DNA of 54,924 nt from Alphaproteobacteria bacterium 32-64-14 (GTDB lineage: Bacteria; Pseudomonadota; Alphaproteobacteria; Caulobacterales; Hyphomonadaceae), in contig NCEM01000014.1 in assembly GCA_002280725.1 (NCBI GenBank), positions 1 through 54,924 on the forward strand, written 5' to 3'. Positions 34,024 through 43,558 of the stretch are shown piece by piece. How positions within the stretch are numbered: the first letter of the stretch is position 1; the number at the start of each line of letters is the position of its first letter. Under the pieces are notes generated by a model. The model was not told the origin of the DNA, did not search any database, and saw nothing but the letters and a program-made list of their open reading frames with translations. Both the position numbers and the translations under genes were made by a program.

Positions 34024-35292
34024 GTGACAGTCCTCAAGATCAAGCCGCAGTCAGCCTTCCTTCGCGAGATGGACGCGCGCGGCCACATCTATCAGGTCAC
34101 CGACGAGAAGGGCCTCGACGAGTACGCTGCCGGCCCCATGGCGCCCTGCGGCTATATCGGCTTCGACGCGACGGCGAAGTCGCTGCACGTCGGATCGCTC
34201 GTGCAGATCATGAACCTGCGCCGCCTCCAGCAGGCCGGCGGCCGACCCATCGTGCTGATGGGCGGCGGCACCACGAAGATCGGCGACCCGACCGACAAGG
34301 AGAAGTCGCGCCCCATCCTCACCACCGAGGAAATCGCCAGCAACATGGCGCAGATCAAGAAAAACTTTGAACCGTTCCTGAAGTTCGGCTCGGGCCCGAC
34401 CGACGCGATCATGATCGACAACGCCGAATGGCTCGACCAGATCAAGTGGATCGAGTTCCTGCGCGACTACGGCAAGCACTTCACGATCAACAAAATGATC
34501 GCGCAGGAAACGGTCAAGCGCCGCCTCGACAACGAGGAGCCGTACACCTTCCTCGAATTCAACTACATGCTGCTGCAGGCCTACGACTTCCTGGAGCTGG
34601 CCCGCACACACAACTGCTGCATCCAGATGGGCGGGTCGGACCAGTGGGGCAACATCGTCAACGGCATCGACCTCACGCGCCGCATCATCGACCGCCAAGT
34701 CTTCGGCGTCACCACGCCGCTGATCACCACGGCGTCGGGCGGCAAGATGGGCAAGACCGCCGATGGCGCCGTGTGGCTCAACCCCGACATGCGTAGCCCG
34801 TACGACTACTGGCAGTTCTGGCGCAACACGGAGGACGCCGACGTCGTCCGCTTCATGCGCCTGTTCACCGACCTGCCCGCCTCCGAAATCGATGAGCACG
34901 CGAAAGCCACCGGCGCGCAGATCAACGACGCGAAGAAACGCCTCGCCGATGTTGCAACCGCAATGCTGCATGGCGAGGAAGAAGCGAAGAAAGCCGCCTC
35001 CGCCGCGGAAGCCGTCTTCAAGGGCGGTGGCACCGGCGAGGGCATGCCGACAATCGAGATCGCGCGCGCCACGCTGGCCGCGGGCTACCCGGTCGTCGAC
35101 GCGCTCGTCTCCGCAGGTCTCGTCGACTCCAAGGGCGACGCCCGTCGCCAGATCGCCGGCAACGCGGTGAAACTGAACGGCGAGGCCGTCACGGACCCGC
35201 AGCTTGCGATAACGGAAGCAGCCCTCGACGAAGAAGGCGCTGCCCGCCTCTCGGTTGGCAAGAAGCGCCACGCCCGCCTCAAAGCGGTCTAA
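34024..35292 (+). CDS. tyrS: Tyrosyl-tRNA synthetase
   Basis: A 422-residue class I synthetase. From the GTG at 34024 (TVLKIKPQSAFLREMDARG follows) there is an AGGAG site eight bases upstream, which decides this start over ATGs further upstream. The HIGH-type motif is SLHVGSLVQ, the tyrosine-binding pattern QMGGSDQWGNIVNGIDLTRR is present, and the KMSKS-type loop reads GGKMGKTADG. The C-terminal S4 RNA-binding domain is recognisable in GDARRQIAGNAVKLNG. It charges tRNA-Tyr. Confidence 0.95.
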   Translation: MTVLKIKPQSAFLREMDARGHIYQVTDEKGLDEYAAGPMAPCGYIGFDATAKSLHVGSLVQIMNLRRLQQAGGRPIVLMGGGTTKIGDPTDKEKSRPILTTEEIASNMAQIKKNFEPFLKFGSGPTDAIMIDNAEWLDQIKWIEFLRDYGKHFTINKMIAQETVKRRLDNEEPYTFLEFNYMLLQAYDFLELARTHNCCIQMGGSDQWGNIVNGIDLTRRIIDRQVFGVTTPLITTASGGKMGKTADGAVWLNPDMRSPYDYWQFWRNTEDADVVRFMRLFTDLPASEIDEHAKATGAQINDAKKRLADVATAMLHGEEEAKKAASAAEAVFKGGGTGEGMPTIEIARATLAAGYPVVDALVSAGLVDSKGDARRQIAGNAVKLNGEAVTDPQLAITEAALDEEGAARLSVGKKRHARLKAV

Positions 35293-35400
35293 GCGGTATA
35301 CTGACAAACCGCGCGGTTTCCATCTCCCGCGCGGCGAGTCGCCTGTTCCAACCCGAACGGAAGCGGTCTAGGCTCCCTCCAAAGAGTGGGGAGGAACCAC

Positions 35401-36786
35401 ATGAGATCGTCCTTCGTCGCAGCGGCATCCTGTCTTGCAATCGTCATGACGGGCCTCGCGCCAACCGCCGCCGCACAGGTGGCTGTCACCATCTACAATG
35501 ACGATCTCGCCTTGGTTCAGGACAAGCGCGAGATGGATCTCACGGGCGGCCGTCAACGCCTCGAATTTCCGGGCGTCTCCGGCCAGATCCGGCCAGAGAC
35601 CGTCTCCCTCTCCGCCACCGGCGTCACCATCGTCGAGCAGAACTTCGATTTCGACCTGCTCACCCCCGCCAAGCTGATGGAAAAAGCCGTCGGCAGCACG
35701 ATCACCATCATCCGCGTCAACCCCGCGACCGGCGGCGAAACGCGCGAGAAAGCCGAAGTGCTCGCCACGAACAACGGCGTCGTGCTGAAGATCGGCAACC
35801 GCATCGAAGTCCTGCGCGACGATGGCCTGCCCGTCCGCGTGATCTTCGACAAGGTGCCCGAGAACCTCCGCTCCAAGCCCACGCTCTCCGTCACCATCAA
35901 TGGCGACCGGCGCGGCGAGAAAGAGATCACTCTCAACTACCTGACCTCCGGCCTCGGCTGGAAGGCGGACTATGTCGCCCTGTTCGACGATGTCACCTCG
36001 AAGCTCGACGTCCAGGGCTGGATCACGCTGACCAATTCCAGCGGCACGACCTATGACAACGCGCAGACGACGCTGGTGGCCGGCTCGCCCATGCGCGCGG
36101 ACCAGTATCGCTCCCAGCAATATCGTCCACAGCCGCAGCGCCCGCAGATGCCGCAAGCCGGCACGGAAACCGGCGACCGCGAACGCCTCGGCGATTTCTA
36201 TCTCTATCCGCTGGCCGAGCGCACCACGATCGCGAACATGCAGACCAAGCAGGTCAGCTTCCTCGATGTTCACGGCGTCCCCGCCGTGCACGGCTACGAG
36301 TTCCGCAACTACTGGCTCGGCACGCAGGAAGACCCTGTCAGCGCGAAAACCGTCTACCGCTTCTCCACCGGCTCCGCGAAGGGCCTGGGCGACCAGCTGC
36401 CCGCCGGCATCCTGCGCTTCTACATCCGCGACAAGCAGGGCGACCCGCAATTCATCGGCGAGAGCAGCATCGACCACACCCCGATGGGCTCCACGCTCTC
36501 GCTCTCCACGGGCGACGCTTTCGACGTGAAGGTGAAGCCGGTCGTTGAAAAGCGCGAGCGCCTTGGTCGCGACCGCTGGCGGTCATCGATGAAATACACC
36601 ATCACCAACGCCAGCCCGAAGGCCGTCACCGTAACCCTGCAGCAGGATGGCCTGTGGGGCGACACACGCATCGAATCCGAAAGCCAGCCAAGCACGCGCC
36701 CGAACGCAAACATGGCTGAATGGCAGGTGCAGGTTCCCGCCAACGGCTCCGCGGAAATCACCGCCGTATTCAACACCGCCTACTGA
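35401..36786 (+). CDS. DUF4139 exported protein, first of tandem pair
   Basis: A 461-residue protein with a Sec signal (residues 1-25, ending AAAQ). It begins VAVTIYNDDLALVQDKREM, and the central TLNYLTSGLGWKADYVA pattern is the DUF4139 hallmark. Most of the chain looks beta-rich. A Gln/Pro/Arg-rich linker (YRSQQYRPQPQRPQMPQ) lies near residue 240. The family is exported and its function unknown. The ATG at 35401 follows a GGGGAGG site. The gene is ten bases upstream of a second, diverged family member. Confidence 0.88.
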   Translation: MRSSFVAAASCLAIVMTGLAPTAAAQVAVTIYNDDLALVQDKREMDLTGGRQRLEFPGVSGQIRPETVSLSATGVTIVEQNFDFDLLTPAKLMEKAVGSTITIIRVNPATGGETREKAEVLATNNGVVLKIGNRIEVLRDDGLPVRVIFDKVPENLRSKPTLSVTINGDRRGEKEITLNYLTSGLGWKADYVALFDDVTSKLDVQGWITLTNSSGTTYDNAQTTLVAGSPMRADQYRSQQYRPQPQRPQMPQAGTETGDRERLGDFYLYPLAERTTIANMQTKQVSFLDVHGVPAVHGYEFRNYWLGTQEDPVSAKTVYRFSTGSAKGLGDQLPAGILRFYIRDKQGDPQFIGESSIDHTPMGSTLSLSTGDAFDVKVKPVVEKRERLGRDRWRSSMKYTITNASPKAVTVTLQQDGLWGDTRIESESQPSTRPNANMAEWQVQVPANGSAEITAVFNTAY

Positions 36787-36796
36787 GGCGCAGCCC

Positions 36797-38455
36797 ATGC
36801 GGTCCTCCCGCTTCAGTTGGCTCGTCATTGCCGGCCTCGCCAGCACGGGCGCACCGCTCGCGGCCGAGGCGCAGGACGTGCTCGCAAGCCCGCCGGTCGA
36901 TGTGTCCGTCACCGTCTATCGCGATCCCTATCGCGATGAGGGCGGGTTCGACCTCGACTATCTTGGCGGCTTCGCCCTGATCACCGAAACGCGCCGCGTG
37001 CTGCTGACGCCGGGCGATCATCGCCTGCGCTTCGAAGGCGTGGCCGACGGCATCGAGCCTGCCTCCGCCATCGTCACGGGCCTGCCCTCCGGCGTGATCG
37101 AAAAGAACCGCGACGCGATGCTGCTCAGCCCCTCGGCGCTGATCGCTGCAGCGGCGGAGCAGGATGGCCGCGTCGCCCTCACCCGCACGGACCCCGCCAC
37201 GGGCGTCACAACGCGCAAAACGGGCACAATACGCTCAGGCGCCGATGGCGGTGTGGTTTTTGAAGGCCCGGAGGGGATCGAAGGTCTGCGCTGCTCCGGC
37301 CTGCCCGAAACGTTCTCGTTCGACTCGGCGATCAGCGGCCTGTCCGCCCTGCCGACGCTGTCCGTGCGCACCCGTGTCAACGAGCCGGTCGAGGCGCTGG
37401 TGCAGCTGTCCTATCTCTCGCGCGGATTCGACTGGGCGGCGGACTATGTCGCCGACAGGTCGAGCGGCGGCGAGATTGCCCTTGGCGGCTGGATCACGCT
37501 GGCCAACGGCAACAGCGTTTCGTTCCCCAACGCCCGTGTGCAGGTTGTCGCCGGCAAGCTGAACCGTGAAAGCGGCGAGGTCGAGCCAATCGATTTCGGC
37601 CAGCCGATCTTCGCGCAATGCTGGCCCCGCGGCTCGACCAGCGATTACGAGCCGTCACTCTACATATCAAAGGCGATCCCGGTTGCCGCCATGGCCTACG
37701 AGAGCAGGGATCGCGTAGTGGTGGTCACCGGCTTTATGCGTCAGGAATCGGTGGAAGACAGCGCGACGGGAGTTACCGCCGTTCAGGAAGACCTCGGCGA
37801 TCTCAAACTCTATCGCATGCCCGAACGTTCCACGCTGCTCAGCCGCCAGGCCAAGCAGGTGCGACTGCTCGACCGCGCGGAAATCCCCGTCGAGCGCATC
37901 TACGAGTCCGACTTCGGCGCAAACGACAACGTCGACTACACGCCCATGCAGCTGCTCCTGCGCACCCAGAATGACGAGGAGCACAATCTCGGCCTGCCGC
38001 TGCCATCGGGCCGCGTGCAGATGTTCGAGGTCGTTGGCCAGGCGCCGGACCAGCAGCGTCTACTTGCCGGCGAAACCACGCTGCGCGACATCACGCTGGA
38101 CGAGGAAACCGAGTTCGAGTTCAACGGCGGCGCTGACATACAGGTCCGCCAGATCGTCGAAACCCGGCAGGCCTCACGCCTGCAGGCGCCGCTACCCGTG
38201 CTGCCGCTCATCGCGCTGCTGCCGCAGATCAATGCGGGCTCCCGCCGGATCGATGCGATCAACCGCATCGAGATCAGCAATGCACGGCCCTACCCCGTCC
38301 AGGTCGAGCTTCGCCTCTGGCTGAATGATGGCGGACAGATGGTGAGGGCCAGCCATGCCTTCGGGCAGAAGAACGGCCGCCCGATCTTCAGGCTCACTGT
38401 GCCGGCCAACGACACGCTCGAGGTCCGCTACCAGACCTCGACGCGCACGCGCTGA
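36797..38455 (+). CDS. DUF4139 exported protein, second of tandem pair
   Basis: A 552-residue exported protein, with a signal at residues 1-25 ending AEAQ. It has the same architecture as its upstream neighbour: VTVYRDPY near the start and the hallmark LSYLSRGFDWAADYVA near residue 210. It is longer and diverged, so the pair reflects an old duplication. It ends in a beta-rich NRIEISNARPYPVQVELRLW region. Co-transcription with the first copy is almost certain. A structural or envelope-associated role is possible but not shown. Confidence 0.86.
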   Translation: MRSSRFSWLVIAGLASTGAPLAAEAQDVLASPPVDVSVTVYRDPYRDEGGFDLDYLGGFALITETRRVLLTPGDHRLRFEGVADGIEPASAIVTGLPSGVIEKNRDAMLLSPSALIAAAAEQDGRVALTRTDPATGVTTRKTGTIRSGADGGVVFEGPEGIEGLRCSGLPETFSFDSAISGLSALPTLSVRTRVNEPVEALVQLSYLSRGFDWAADYVADRSSGGEIALGGWITLANGNSVSFPNARVQVVAGKLNRESGEVEPIDFGQPIFAQCWPRGSTSDYEPSLYISKAIPVAAMAYESRDRVVVVTGFMRQESVEDSATGVTAVQEDLGDLKLYRMPERSTLLSRQAKQVRLLDRAEIPVERIYESDFGANDNVDYTPMQLLLRTQNDEEHNLGLPLPSGRVQMFEVVGQAPDQQRLLAGETTLRDITLDEETEFEFNGGADIQVRQIVETRQASRLQAPLPVLPLIALLPQINAGSRRIDAINRIEISNARPYPVQVELRLWLNDGGQMVRASHAFGQKNGRPIFRLTVPANDTLEVRYQTSTRTR

Positions 38456-38479
38456 TCAGGGGAAACCGGCAGCCCGCCG

Positions 38480-39295
38480 TCACACAAAGCGGAATTCAAC
38501 ATTCGCGATGGTCGCCGATGTTCCCACGCGGCTCCGATCACGCGCTTTCAGGTAGATCGCCGTCAGACCACGCGCCTTGCCCTTGGGCTCCACGAAATCG
38601 ATCCGCCGATCGATGAACGTCACGCTCGCGCCGTCCTGCTTGCCGAGGAATGTGCTGACGGCTGTCGCAGCGATGGCCGCCGGGCTCTCAACCGCAACTT
38701 CCGCTCCCGTGATATCCTCCGCCGCCTTCGGATCGTTGTAGTCGCCATGCAGCGGGTTGCCCCACCAATTGTCCTCCGGCGTGTATTTGTAAAATTCGAA
38801 CCGCGTGCCGAACGTCTTGTAGTCGAACTGCATCAGATGCTGGCCCATGAAGTTCGGAATCTCAAACGCCAGCTTGTGGTTCGCCGCCGCCGCACGCGCC
38901 AGCAACGCGGTGTCGTCATACGTCTGCATGACCACCATGTATCCGCCATCCCCGCCCCGCTCGACGAAGAAGTCCTGCAGCTGATGCTTCTCGCGAATAG
39001 GCGAGACGACCTCGATCAACGTCGTACCGACGCGGATCATCTTCGTGCGGAAGCCAAACGCCAGAGTCGGTTCGTTGCCCGCTTCCTTGGACACCGGCAC
39101 AACGTCCAGCAGCTTATAAAGCTCCCCGCACACCGCATCCATGTCCTTCGCCGCAATTACATAGTGCCGCAGCCGGCTTGGTCTCACTGTCCCGCTCCCT
39201 TGCGCAAACGCCGCCGGCGCCAGGCCCGCAGCAGCGGCCGACGCTGCCCCGAGGAGCAACATCTTCCTGCGATCGAATTCCGTTGAATCGGTCAT
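38480..39295 (-). CDS. TAT-exported VOC (glyoxalase-like) protein
   Basis: A 271-residue protein beginning MTDSTEFDRRKMLLLGAASAAAAG, a twin-arginine signal (DRRKMLLLG). The mature part starts SRLRHYVIAAKDMDAVCGELYKLL, the first beta-alpha-beta unit of a vicinal oxygen chelate domain. FGFRTKMIRVGTTLIEVVSP and FGTRFEFYKYTPEDNWWGNP follow. Export of a folded VOC protein suggests a cofactor loaded before export. The specific reaction is unknown. It is convergent with the DUF4139 pair. Confidence 0.8.
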   Translation of the reverse strand: MTDSTEFDRRKMLLLGAASAAAAGLAPAAFAQGSGTVRPSRLRHYVIAAKDMDAVCGELYKLLDVVPVSKEAGNEPTLAFGFRTKMIRVGTTLIEVVSPIREKHQLQDFFVERGGDGGYMVVMQTYDDTALLARAAAANHKLAFEIPNFMGQHLMQFDYKTFGTRFEFYKYTPEDNWWGNPLHGDYNDPKAAEDITGAEVAVESPAAIAATAVSTFLGKQDGASVTFIDRRIDFVEPKGKARGLTAIYLKARDRSRVGTSATIANVEFRFV

Positions 39296-39423
39296 CTGGC
39301 GTCTCCGTTCCCGCGCCGACACTAGCGGGCCGACAGCATTGAGCTACCGGCCGTTGCAGCTCGCCAGATCAACATCATGCGACCCTCCCGCATTGACGTC
39401 GCGTCTGACGCTGGCAGCGCAAC

Positions 39424-40407
39424 TCAGTCCGCGACGTGGATCAGCATCTTGCCGTGGTTGCGTCCCTCAAAGAGCCCGATCAGTCCCTCCGGCGCGCGCT
39501 CGAACCCGTCGAGCACCGTCTCCTGATACTTGATCTGCCCGCTCTTCAGCCAACCCGTCATGTCCGACATGAACGCCCCATTGAGATGCGCGAAGTCGGT
39601 CGCGACAAAGCCTTCCATGCGCACGCGCTTGTAGATCAGGTTGAACAGGTTGCGCACGCCCTCGCCCCCGCCATTGTAGGTCGAGATCATGCCGCATACC
39701 GGCACGCGCCCATGCACATTCATCAGCGGCAACGCCGCATCCAGTTGCGCCCCGCCCACATTCTCGAAGTACACATCAATGCCCTTCGGCGCCGCCGCCT
39801 GCAGCGCTTCGGCCAGGTTCTGCGTCTTGTAGTTGATCACCGCGTCAAGCCCCGCTTCCTCGCGCAGCCACGCAACCTTGTCGTCGGTCCCCGTCAGGCC
39901 AACAACGTGGCATCCCTTGATCTTCGCGATCTGCGCCACGACCGAGCCAACCGCCCCGCCAGCGGTGGACACCACCACCTGCTCGCCATCCTTCAGCTTG
40001 CCGATGTCCAGCAGCCCGCCATACGCCGTGATCCCCGTGCCGCCCAATGCATGCATGTAAACCGAAAGCGGCAGGTCAGGGTCACGATTCAGGATCGACA
40101 TGCCCTTGCCATCGCTGACATGCACCTCACGAAAGCCAACGCCCTGCCGCACTAGCTGGCCTTCCGCGAATTTCGGATTGCGCGACTCGATCACCCGCCC
40201 GATGCCCCCGCCCAGCAGCGGCGCATTCAGCGGCTGATCCGCATTCAGACGTGGCCGCATATAGGGATCGACCGACATGATCAGGGTCTGCACCTTGATC
40301 TCGCCCTCGCCTGTCTCGGGCGCGTTCGCATCCGCAACAGAAAAATCCGCCAGCACGGGCATGCCGCTGGGGCGGCGCACAAGGTGGATCTCGCGTGTCT
40401 TGGTCAT
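39424..40407 (-). CDS. NADP-dependent MDR oxidoreductase
   Basis: A 327-residue zinc-independent medium-chain reductase, similar to leukotriene B4 12-hydroxydehydrogenase/YncB. It has VDPYMRPRLNADQP near residue 53, ALGGTGITAYGGLLDIGKLKDGE, the nucleotide-binding VVSTAGGAVGSVVAQIAKIKG and VVGLTGTDDKVAWLREEAG. It should reduce alpha,beta-unsaturated ketones or aldehydes with NADPH. The start at 40407 (MTKTREIHLVRRP) fits the family; the frame extends 35 codons upstream. It is divergent from the acyl-CoA synthetase. Confidence 0.9.
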   Translation of the reverse strand: MTKTREIHLVRRPSGMPVLADFSVADANAPETGEGEIKVQTLIMSVDPYMRPRLNADQPLNAPLLGGGIGRVIESRNPKFAEGQLVRQGVGFREVHVSDGKGMSILNRDPDLPLSVYMHALGGTGITAYGGLLDIGKLKDGEQVVVSTAGGAVGSVVAQIAKIKGCHVVGLTGTDDKVAWLREEAGLDAVINYKTQNLAEALQAAAPKGIDVYFENVGGAQLDAALPLMNVHGRVPVCGMISTYNGGGEGVRNLFNLIYKRVRMEGFVATDFAHLNGAFMSDMTGWLKSGQIKYQETVLDGFERAPEGLIGLFEGRNHGKMLIHVAD

Positions 40408-40526
40408 CGGTCGCTCCGGTACAGACTCTGCGCTCCAGTTAGCGCGCGCCGCGTCGCCACACAAATCTTGATGCGGTCGCGATGGCCAAAGGCTAGGCTC
40501 GCGCCTGCACATGACGGAGCGAATGC

Positions 40527-42125
40527 ATGTCCTTCGGCTACGGCGATGTCTTCGATGCGGTGGCCGAGGCCGTCCATCCCGACGACCCCGCCATCTTCTG
40601 CGATGGCGACACGATCAGCTGGCGCCAGTTTTCCGCAACGTCAAACGCACTCGCGCGCGCCTTTCAGGCTGCCGGCTTTGCCCCCAACGCCAAGGTCGCG
40701 CAGTACATGCGCAACAGCCCATCCTATCCGCTGGTCTTCGTCGCCGCACTCAAGGCCCGGCTAGCGCCCGTCAATGTGAACTACCGGTACGGACCTGATG
40801 AACTAGCCTACCTCCTCGACAACAGCGACGCCGAGATCGTCGTTTTCGATGCCGACTACGCAGACAATGCCCGCGCCTTGAAGCCGCGCATACCCAGCGT
40901 GAAGCTCTGGATCAGCGCGAACGCCCGCGTAGATGGCTTCGCCTTCCTGGATGATCTCACGCAGGGTGACGGCTCAAAGCTCGATATCCAGCGCGCGCCC
41001 GAAGACATGTTCCTGCTCTACACCGGCGGCACCACGGGCATGCCAAAGGGCGTCATGTGGCCAAGCAATACATGGTGGGATGTTCTCGCCGCCGGCCGCG
41101 CGCCTGTGTTGGGCATGGAGCCGCCGCAGACGCTCGAGGCGCTCAAGACACAGATCCGCTCCGGGGAGGGCCGCGCGCCGGTCTACGTCGCCCCGCCGCT
41201 CATGCACGGCACCGGCATGTTCACCGGCTTCAGCGCTCTCTCCAAGGGCGCCCCCATCGTCCTCACCCGCAACGCCGGCTTCCACCCGCCCACCGCGCTC
41301 GACGCCATGACGCGCCACGCCACCGGCGGCATGGCCATCGTTGGCGACGCCTTCGCGAAGCCCATGCTCGACGCCCTGCGCGCCGAACCCGCGCGCTACA
41401 ACGTCCGCGCCATGCGCACCATCACCTCCAGCGGAATGATGTGGAGCCCGGAGGTCAAGCAAGGCCTGTTCGAGTTCATGCCCGACGTCATGCTGTTCGA
41501 CAGCTTCGGCGCATCGGAAGGCACCGGCCTTGGCGCATCCATCACCACGCGCGACACGAAAGCCGAAGAAGCCCGCTTCGACGCGCCCAACACCATCGTC
41601 GTCCGGGCAGACGATCACACGCCCATCGAGCCCGGCTCCGGCGAGATCGGCCTCGTCGCCAAATGGGGCAACCTGCCGCTCGGCTACTACAAGGACCCGG
41701 AAAAGACTGCGCGCACCTATGTCGAGATCAACGGCGTCCGCCACCTCATCACCGGTGACCACGCCACCGTCGAAGCCGGCGGCCGCATCCGCCTGCTCGG
41801 TCGCGGCAGCCACTGCATCAACTCCGGCGGCGAGAAGATCTATCCCGAGGAAGTGGAAGAGGGCCTCAAGACGCATCCCAAGGTCGTCGATGCGCTGGTC
41901 TTTGGCTTGACCGACGATCGCTTCGGCCAGTCCGTCGCCGCCGTCGTCTCGCTCGAACCCGGCGCGACCGCGACCACTGAGGAACTGATCGAACACGTGC
42001 GCGGCCGCCTCAGCCACTACAAGGCGCCCCGCCGCCTGCACATTCTCGCGCAGGTGCCCCGCTCGCCCAACGGCAAGCCCGACTATCCGACGGCCAAAGA
42101 GCTATTCGCGGCCGCTCAGGCCTGA
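40527..42125 (+). CDS. Acyl-CoA synthetase (AMP-binding family)
   Basis: A 532-residue ANL-superfamily ligase. The P-loop is MFLLYTGGTTGMPKGVMW near residue 155, the A5-type motif is SFGASEGTG, ITGDHATVEAGGRIRLLGRG carries the ribose-binding Asp, and the catalytic Lys lies in PRSPNGKPDYPTAKEL near the end. It activates a carboxylic acid through an adenylate to the CoA ester. The pattern is closest to FadD3-like or medium-chain/steroid acid ligases, by recall; the substrate is not determined. Its last ten bases overlap the convergent heme A synthase gene. Confidence 0.9.
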   Translation: MSFGYGDVFDAVAEAVHPDDPAIFCDGDTISWRQFSATSNALARAFQAAGFAPNAKVAQYMRNSPSYPLVFVAALKARLAPVNVNYRYGPDELAYLLDNSDAEIVVFDADYADNARALKPRIPSVKLWISANARVDGFAFLDDLTQGDGSKLDIQRAPEDMFLLYTGGTTGMPKGVMWPSNTWWDVLAAGRAPVLGMEPPQTLEALKTQIRSGEGRAPVYVAPPLMHGTGMFTGFSALSKGAPIVLTRNAGFHPPTALDAMTRHATGGMAIVGDAFAKPMLDALRAEPARYNVRAMRTITSSGMMWSPEVKQGLFEFMPDVMLFDSFGASEGTGLGASITTRDTKAEEARFDAPNTIVVRADDHTPIEPGSGEIGLVAKWGNLPLGYYKDPEKTARTYVEINGVRHLITGDHATVEAGGRIRLLGRGSHCINSGGEKIYPEEVEEGLKTHPKVVDALVFGLTDDRFGQSVAAVVSLEPGATATTEELIEHVRGRLSHYKAPRRLHILAQVPRSPNGKPDYPTAKELFAAAQA

Positions 42126-43168
42126 CCGGCGCGCGACGTCCACACCAACCGCGTCGCCGCCAGCACGATGACGACGCCCAGCGCCTGGTGCGTCAGCGAC
42201 ATGTCCAGCGGCGCCGCGCGCATCAGCGTGGCGATGCCCAGCACAGCCTGCGCAACGACCAGCCCGGCCAACAATCTGAACAGCGACCAGTGTCCCGCGC
42301 GAAAGCGCCACGCGCACCACAGCGCGACGCCCAGCAGGCCGTACGCCGTCAACCGGTGAAAGAACTGCGTCGTCGCCTCGTTCTCGAAGAAGTTCCGCCA
42401 CAACGGATCGAGCATCCACATCGTCTCGGGCACGACCTGCCCTGCCATCAGCGGCCAGTCGGTAAACCCGCGTCCCGCATCCAGCCCCGCCACCAGCGCG
42501 CCAAGCATCATCTGGATACCCGTCACCCAGATGATCGCATTCGCCCAAGGCCGCGCCTCGACTGCCATCGCGCGCCGCTGCGAGCCAAGCTCCAGCCACA
42601 ACCAGAAACAGTACGCGATGATCAACAGCGCCAGCCCGAAATGGGTCATCAGCCTGTACGGCGCAACAGACGTCAGCTCGGAGTTCACGCCCGACGCCAC
42701 CATCCACCAGCCGATCAACCCCTGCAGCCCGCCCAGCGCGAACAGCACCAGAAGATGCGGCATCAGCTTTTTCGTCGTCCGCCCCGTCAGCCAGAAGAAC
42801 AGGAACGGCAAGGCAAACACCACGCCGATCACACGGCCCAGCTGCCGGTGACTCCACTCCCACCAGTAGATGCCCTTGAAGCCATCCACCGTCATGTCAG
42901 GATTGATGGCGTGGAACTGCGCCGTCATCGTCTGGTACTTGCCGAAAGCATCCTGCCAGTCCGCATCCGACATGGGCGGGATCGCCCCCAGCAGCGGCTG
43001 CCATTCCGTAATCGACAGCCCTGAATCCGTCAGGCGCGTTGCCCCGCCCACCAGGATCATCAGGTAAACCATGCCCGCGATCAGCAGCAGCCACGCGCGC
43101 ACCAGCCCCACGCCCTTTGCGGGGACCATGGGGCTCACATGACCTGACATCGCGACAGCCTCGCTCAT
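42116..43168 (-). CDS. ctaA: Heme A synthase (COX15/CtaA)
   Basis: A 350-residue polytopic membrane protein with about eight membrane segments. The signature GGATRLTDSGLSITEWQPLLGAIPP near residue 40 and histidines in WEWSHRQLGR, THFGLALL, FFHRLTAYG and SLTHQALGV are the expected heme ligands. It oxidises the C8 methyl of heme O to a formyl group, giving heme A for cytochrome c oxidase. I start at the ATG at 43168 (MSEAVAMSGH); the open frame upstream has no family support. It is divergent from the DUF2842 gene, a common alphaproteobacterial neighbour. Confidence 0.94.
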   Translation of the reverse strand: MSEAVAMSGHVSPMVPAKGVGLVRAWLLLIAGMVYLMILVGGATRLTDSGLSITEWQPLLGAIPPMSDADWQDAFGKYQTMTAQFHAINPDMTVDGFKGIYWWEWSHRQLGRVIGVVFALPFLFFWLTGRTTKKLMPHLLVLFALGGLQGLIGWWMVASGVNSELTSVAPYRLMTHFGLALLIIAYCFWLWLELGSQRRAMAVEARPWANAIIWVTGIQMMLGALVAGLDAGRGFTDWPLMAGQVVPETMWMLDPLWRNFFENEATTQFFHRLTAYGLLGVALWCAWRFRAGHWSLFRLLAGLVVAQAVLGIATLMRAAPLDMSLTHQALGVVIVLAATRLVWTSRAGQA

Positions 43169-43234
43169 TGCGCTCTTATCCTGCCTGTGAGAACGGAAGG
43201 CCAGCGGAAGGAAAGCCGCACCCGGAGCCCTCTC

Positions 43235-43447
43235 ATGCGAAAGCTCATCGGATCGCTGATCCTGGTCGCCTGGATGGTGGCTTATATCGCCATTGCCGCC
43301 GTCATCGGCGATCGCATCGCGGGCGAGCACTGGGCCTGGAAAGTCCTGTACTTCCCAATCGCGGGCCTCGCCTGGGTCCTGCCCCTGCGCCCGCTGATCA
43401 ACTGGATCCACGCCAAGGACGCCCCCCGCGAAAGCCCGGACGTCTAG
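43235..43447 (+). CDS. DUF2842 small membrane protein
   Basis: A 70-residue protein with two membrane segments: MRKLIGSLILVAWMVAYIAI and WKVLYFPIAGLAWVLPLRPL. This pattern, with the WVLP-RPL ending and a short polar tail, fits DUF2842, an alphaproteobacterial family often next to the heme A synthase gene. A role with cytochrome oxidase assembly is suggested by position only. The ATG at 43235 is preferred to one 16 codons upstream because the family starts at MRKLIG. Confidence 0.85.
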   Translation: MRKLIGSLILVAWMVAYIAIAAVIGDRIAGEHWAWKVLYFPIAGLAWVLPLRPLINWIHAKDAPRESPDV

Positions 43448-43466
43448 CAGGGGCGGTCAGCCCCAA

Positions 43467-43499
43467 AAGAAAACGGGGCGATCCGTAAGGATCGCCCCG
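43467..43499 (-). terminator. Rho-independent terminator of the outer-membrane protein gene
   Basis: A perfect 11-base-pair stem CGGGGCGATCC/GGATCGCCCCG (43474-43484 with 43489-43499) with a four-base loop. On the minus strand it is followed by TTTTCTTTT, and it lies about 60 bases beyond the stop at 43559. It could also slow transcription from the DUF2842 side, but there the T-run is poor. Confidence 0.85.
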
Positions 43500-43558
43500 C
43501 TGTCTTGTCGCCAGCCGTCTCCGGCGGGCTTCATTCCATCAGTCGATAGCCGAGAGGC

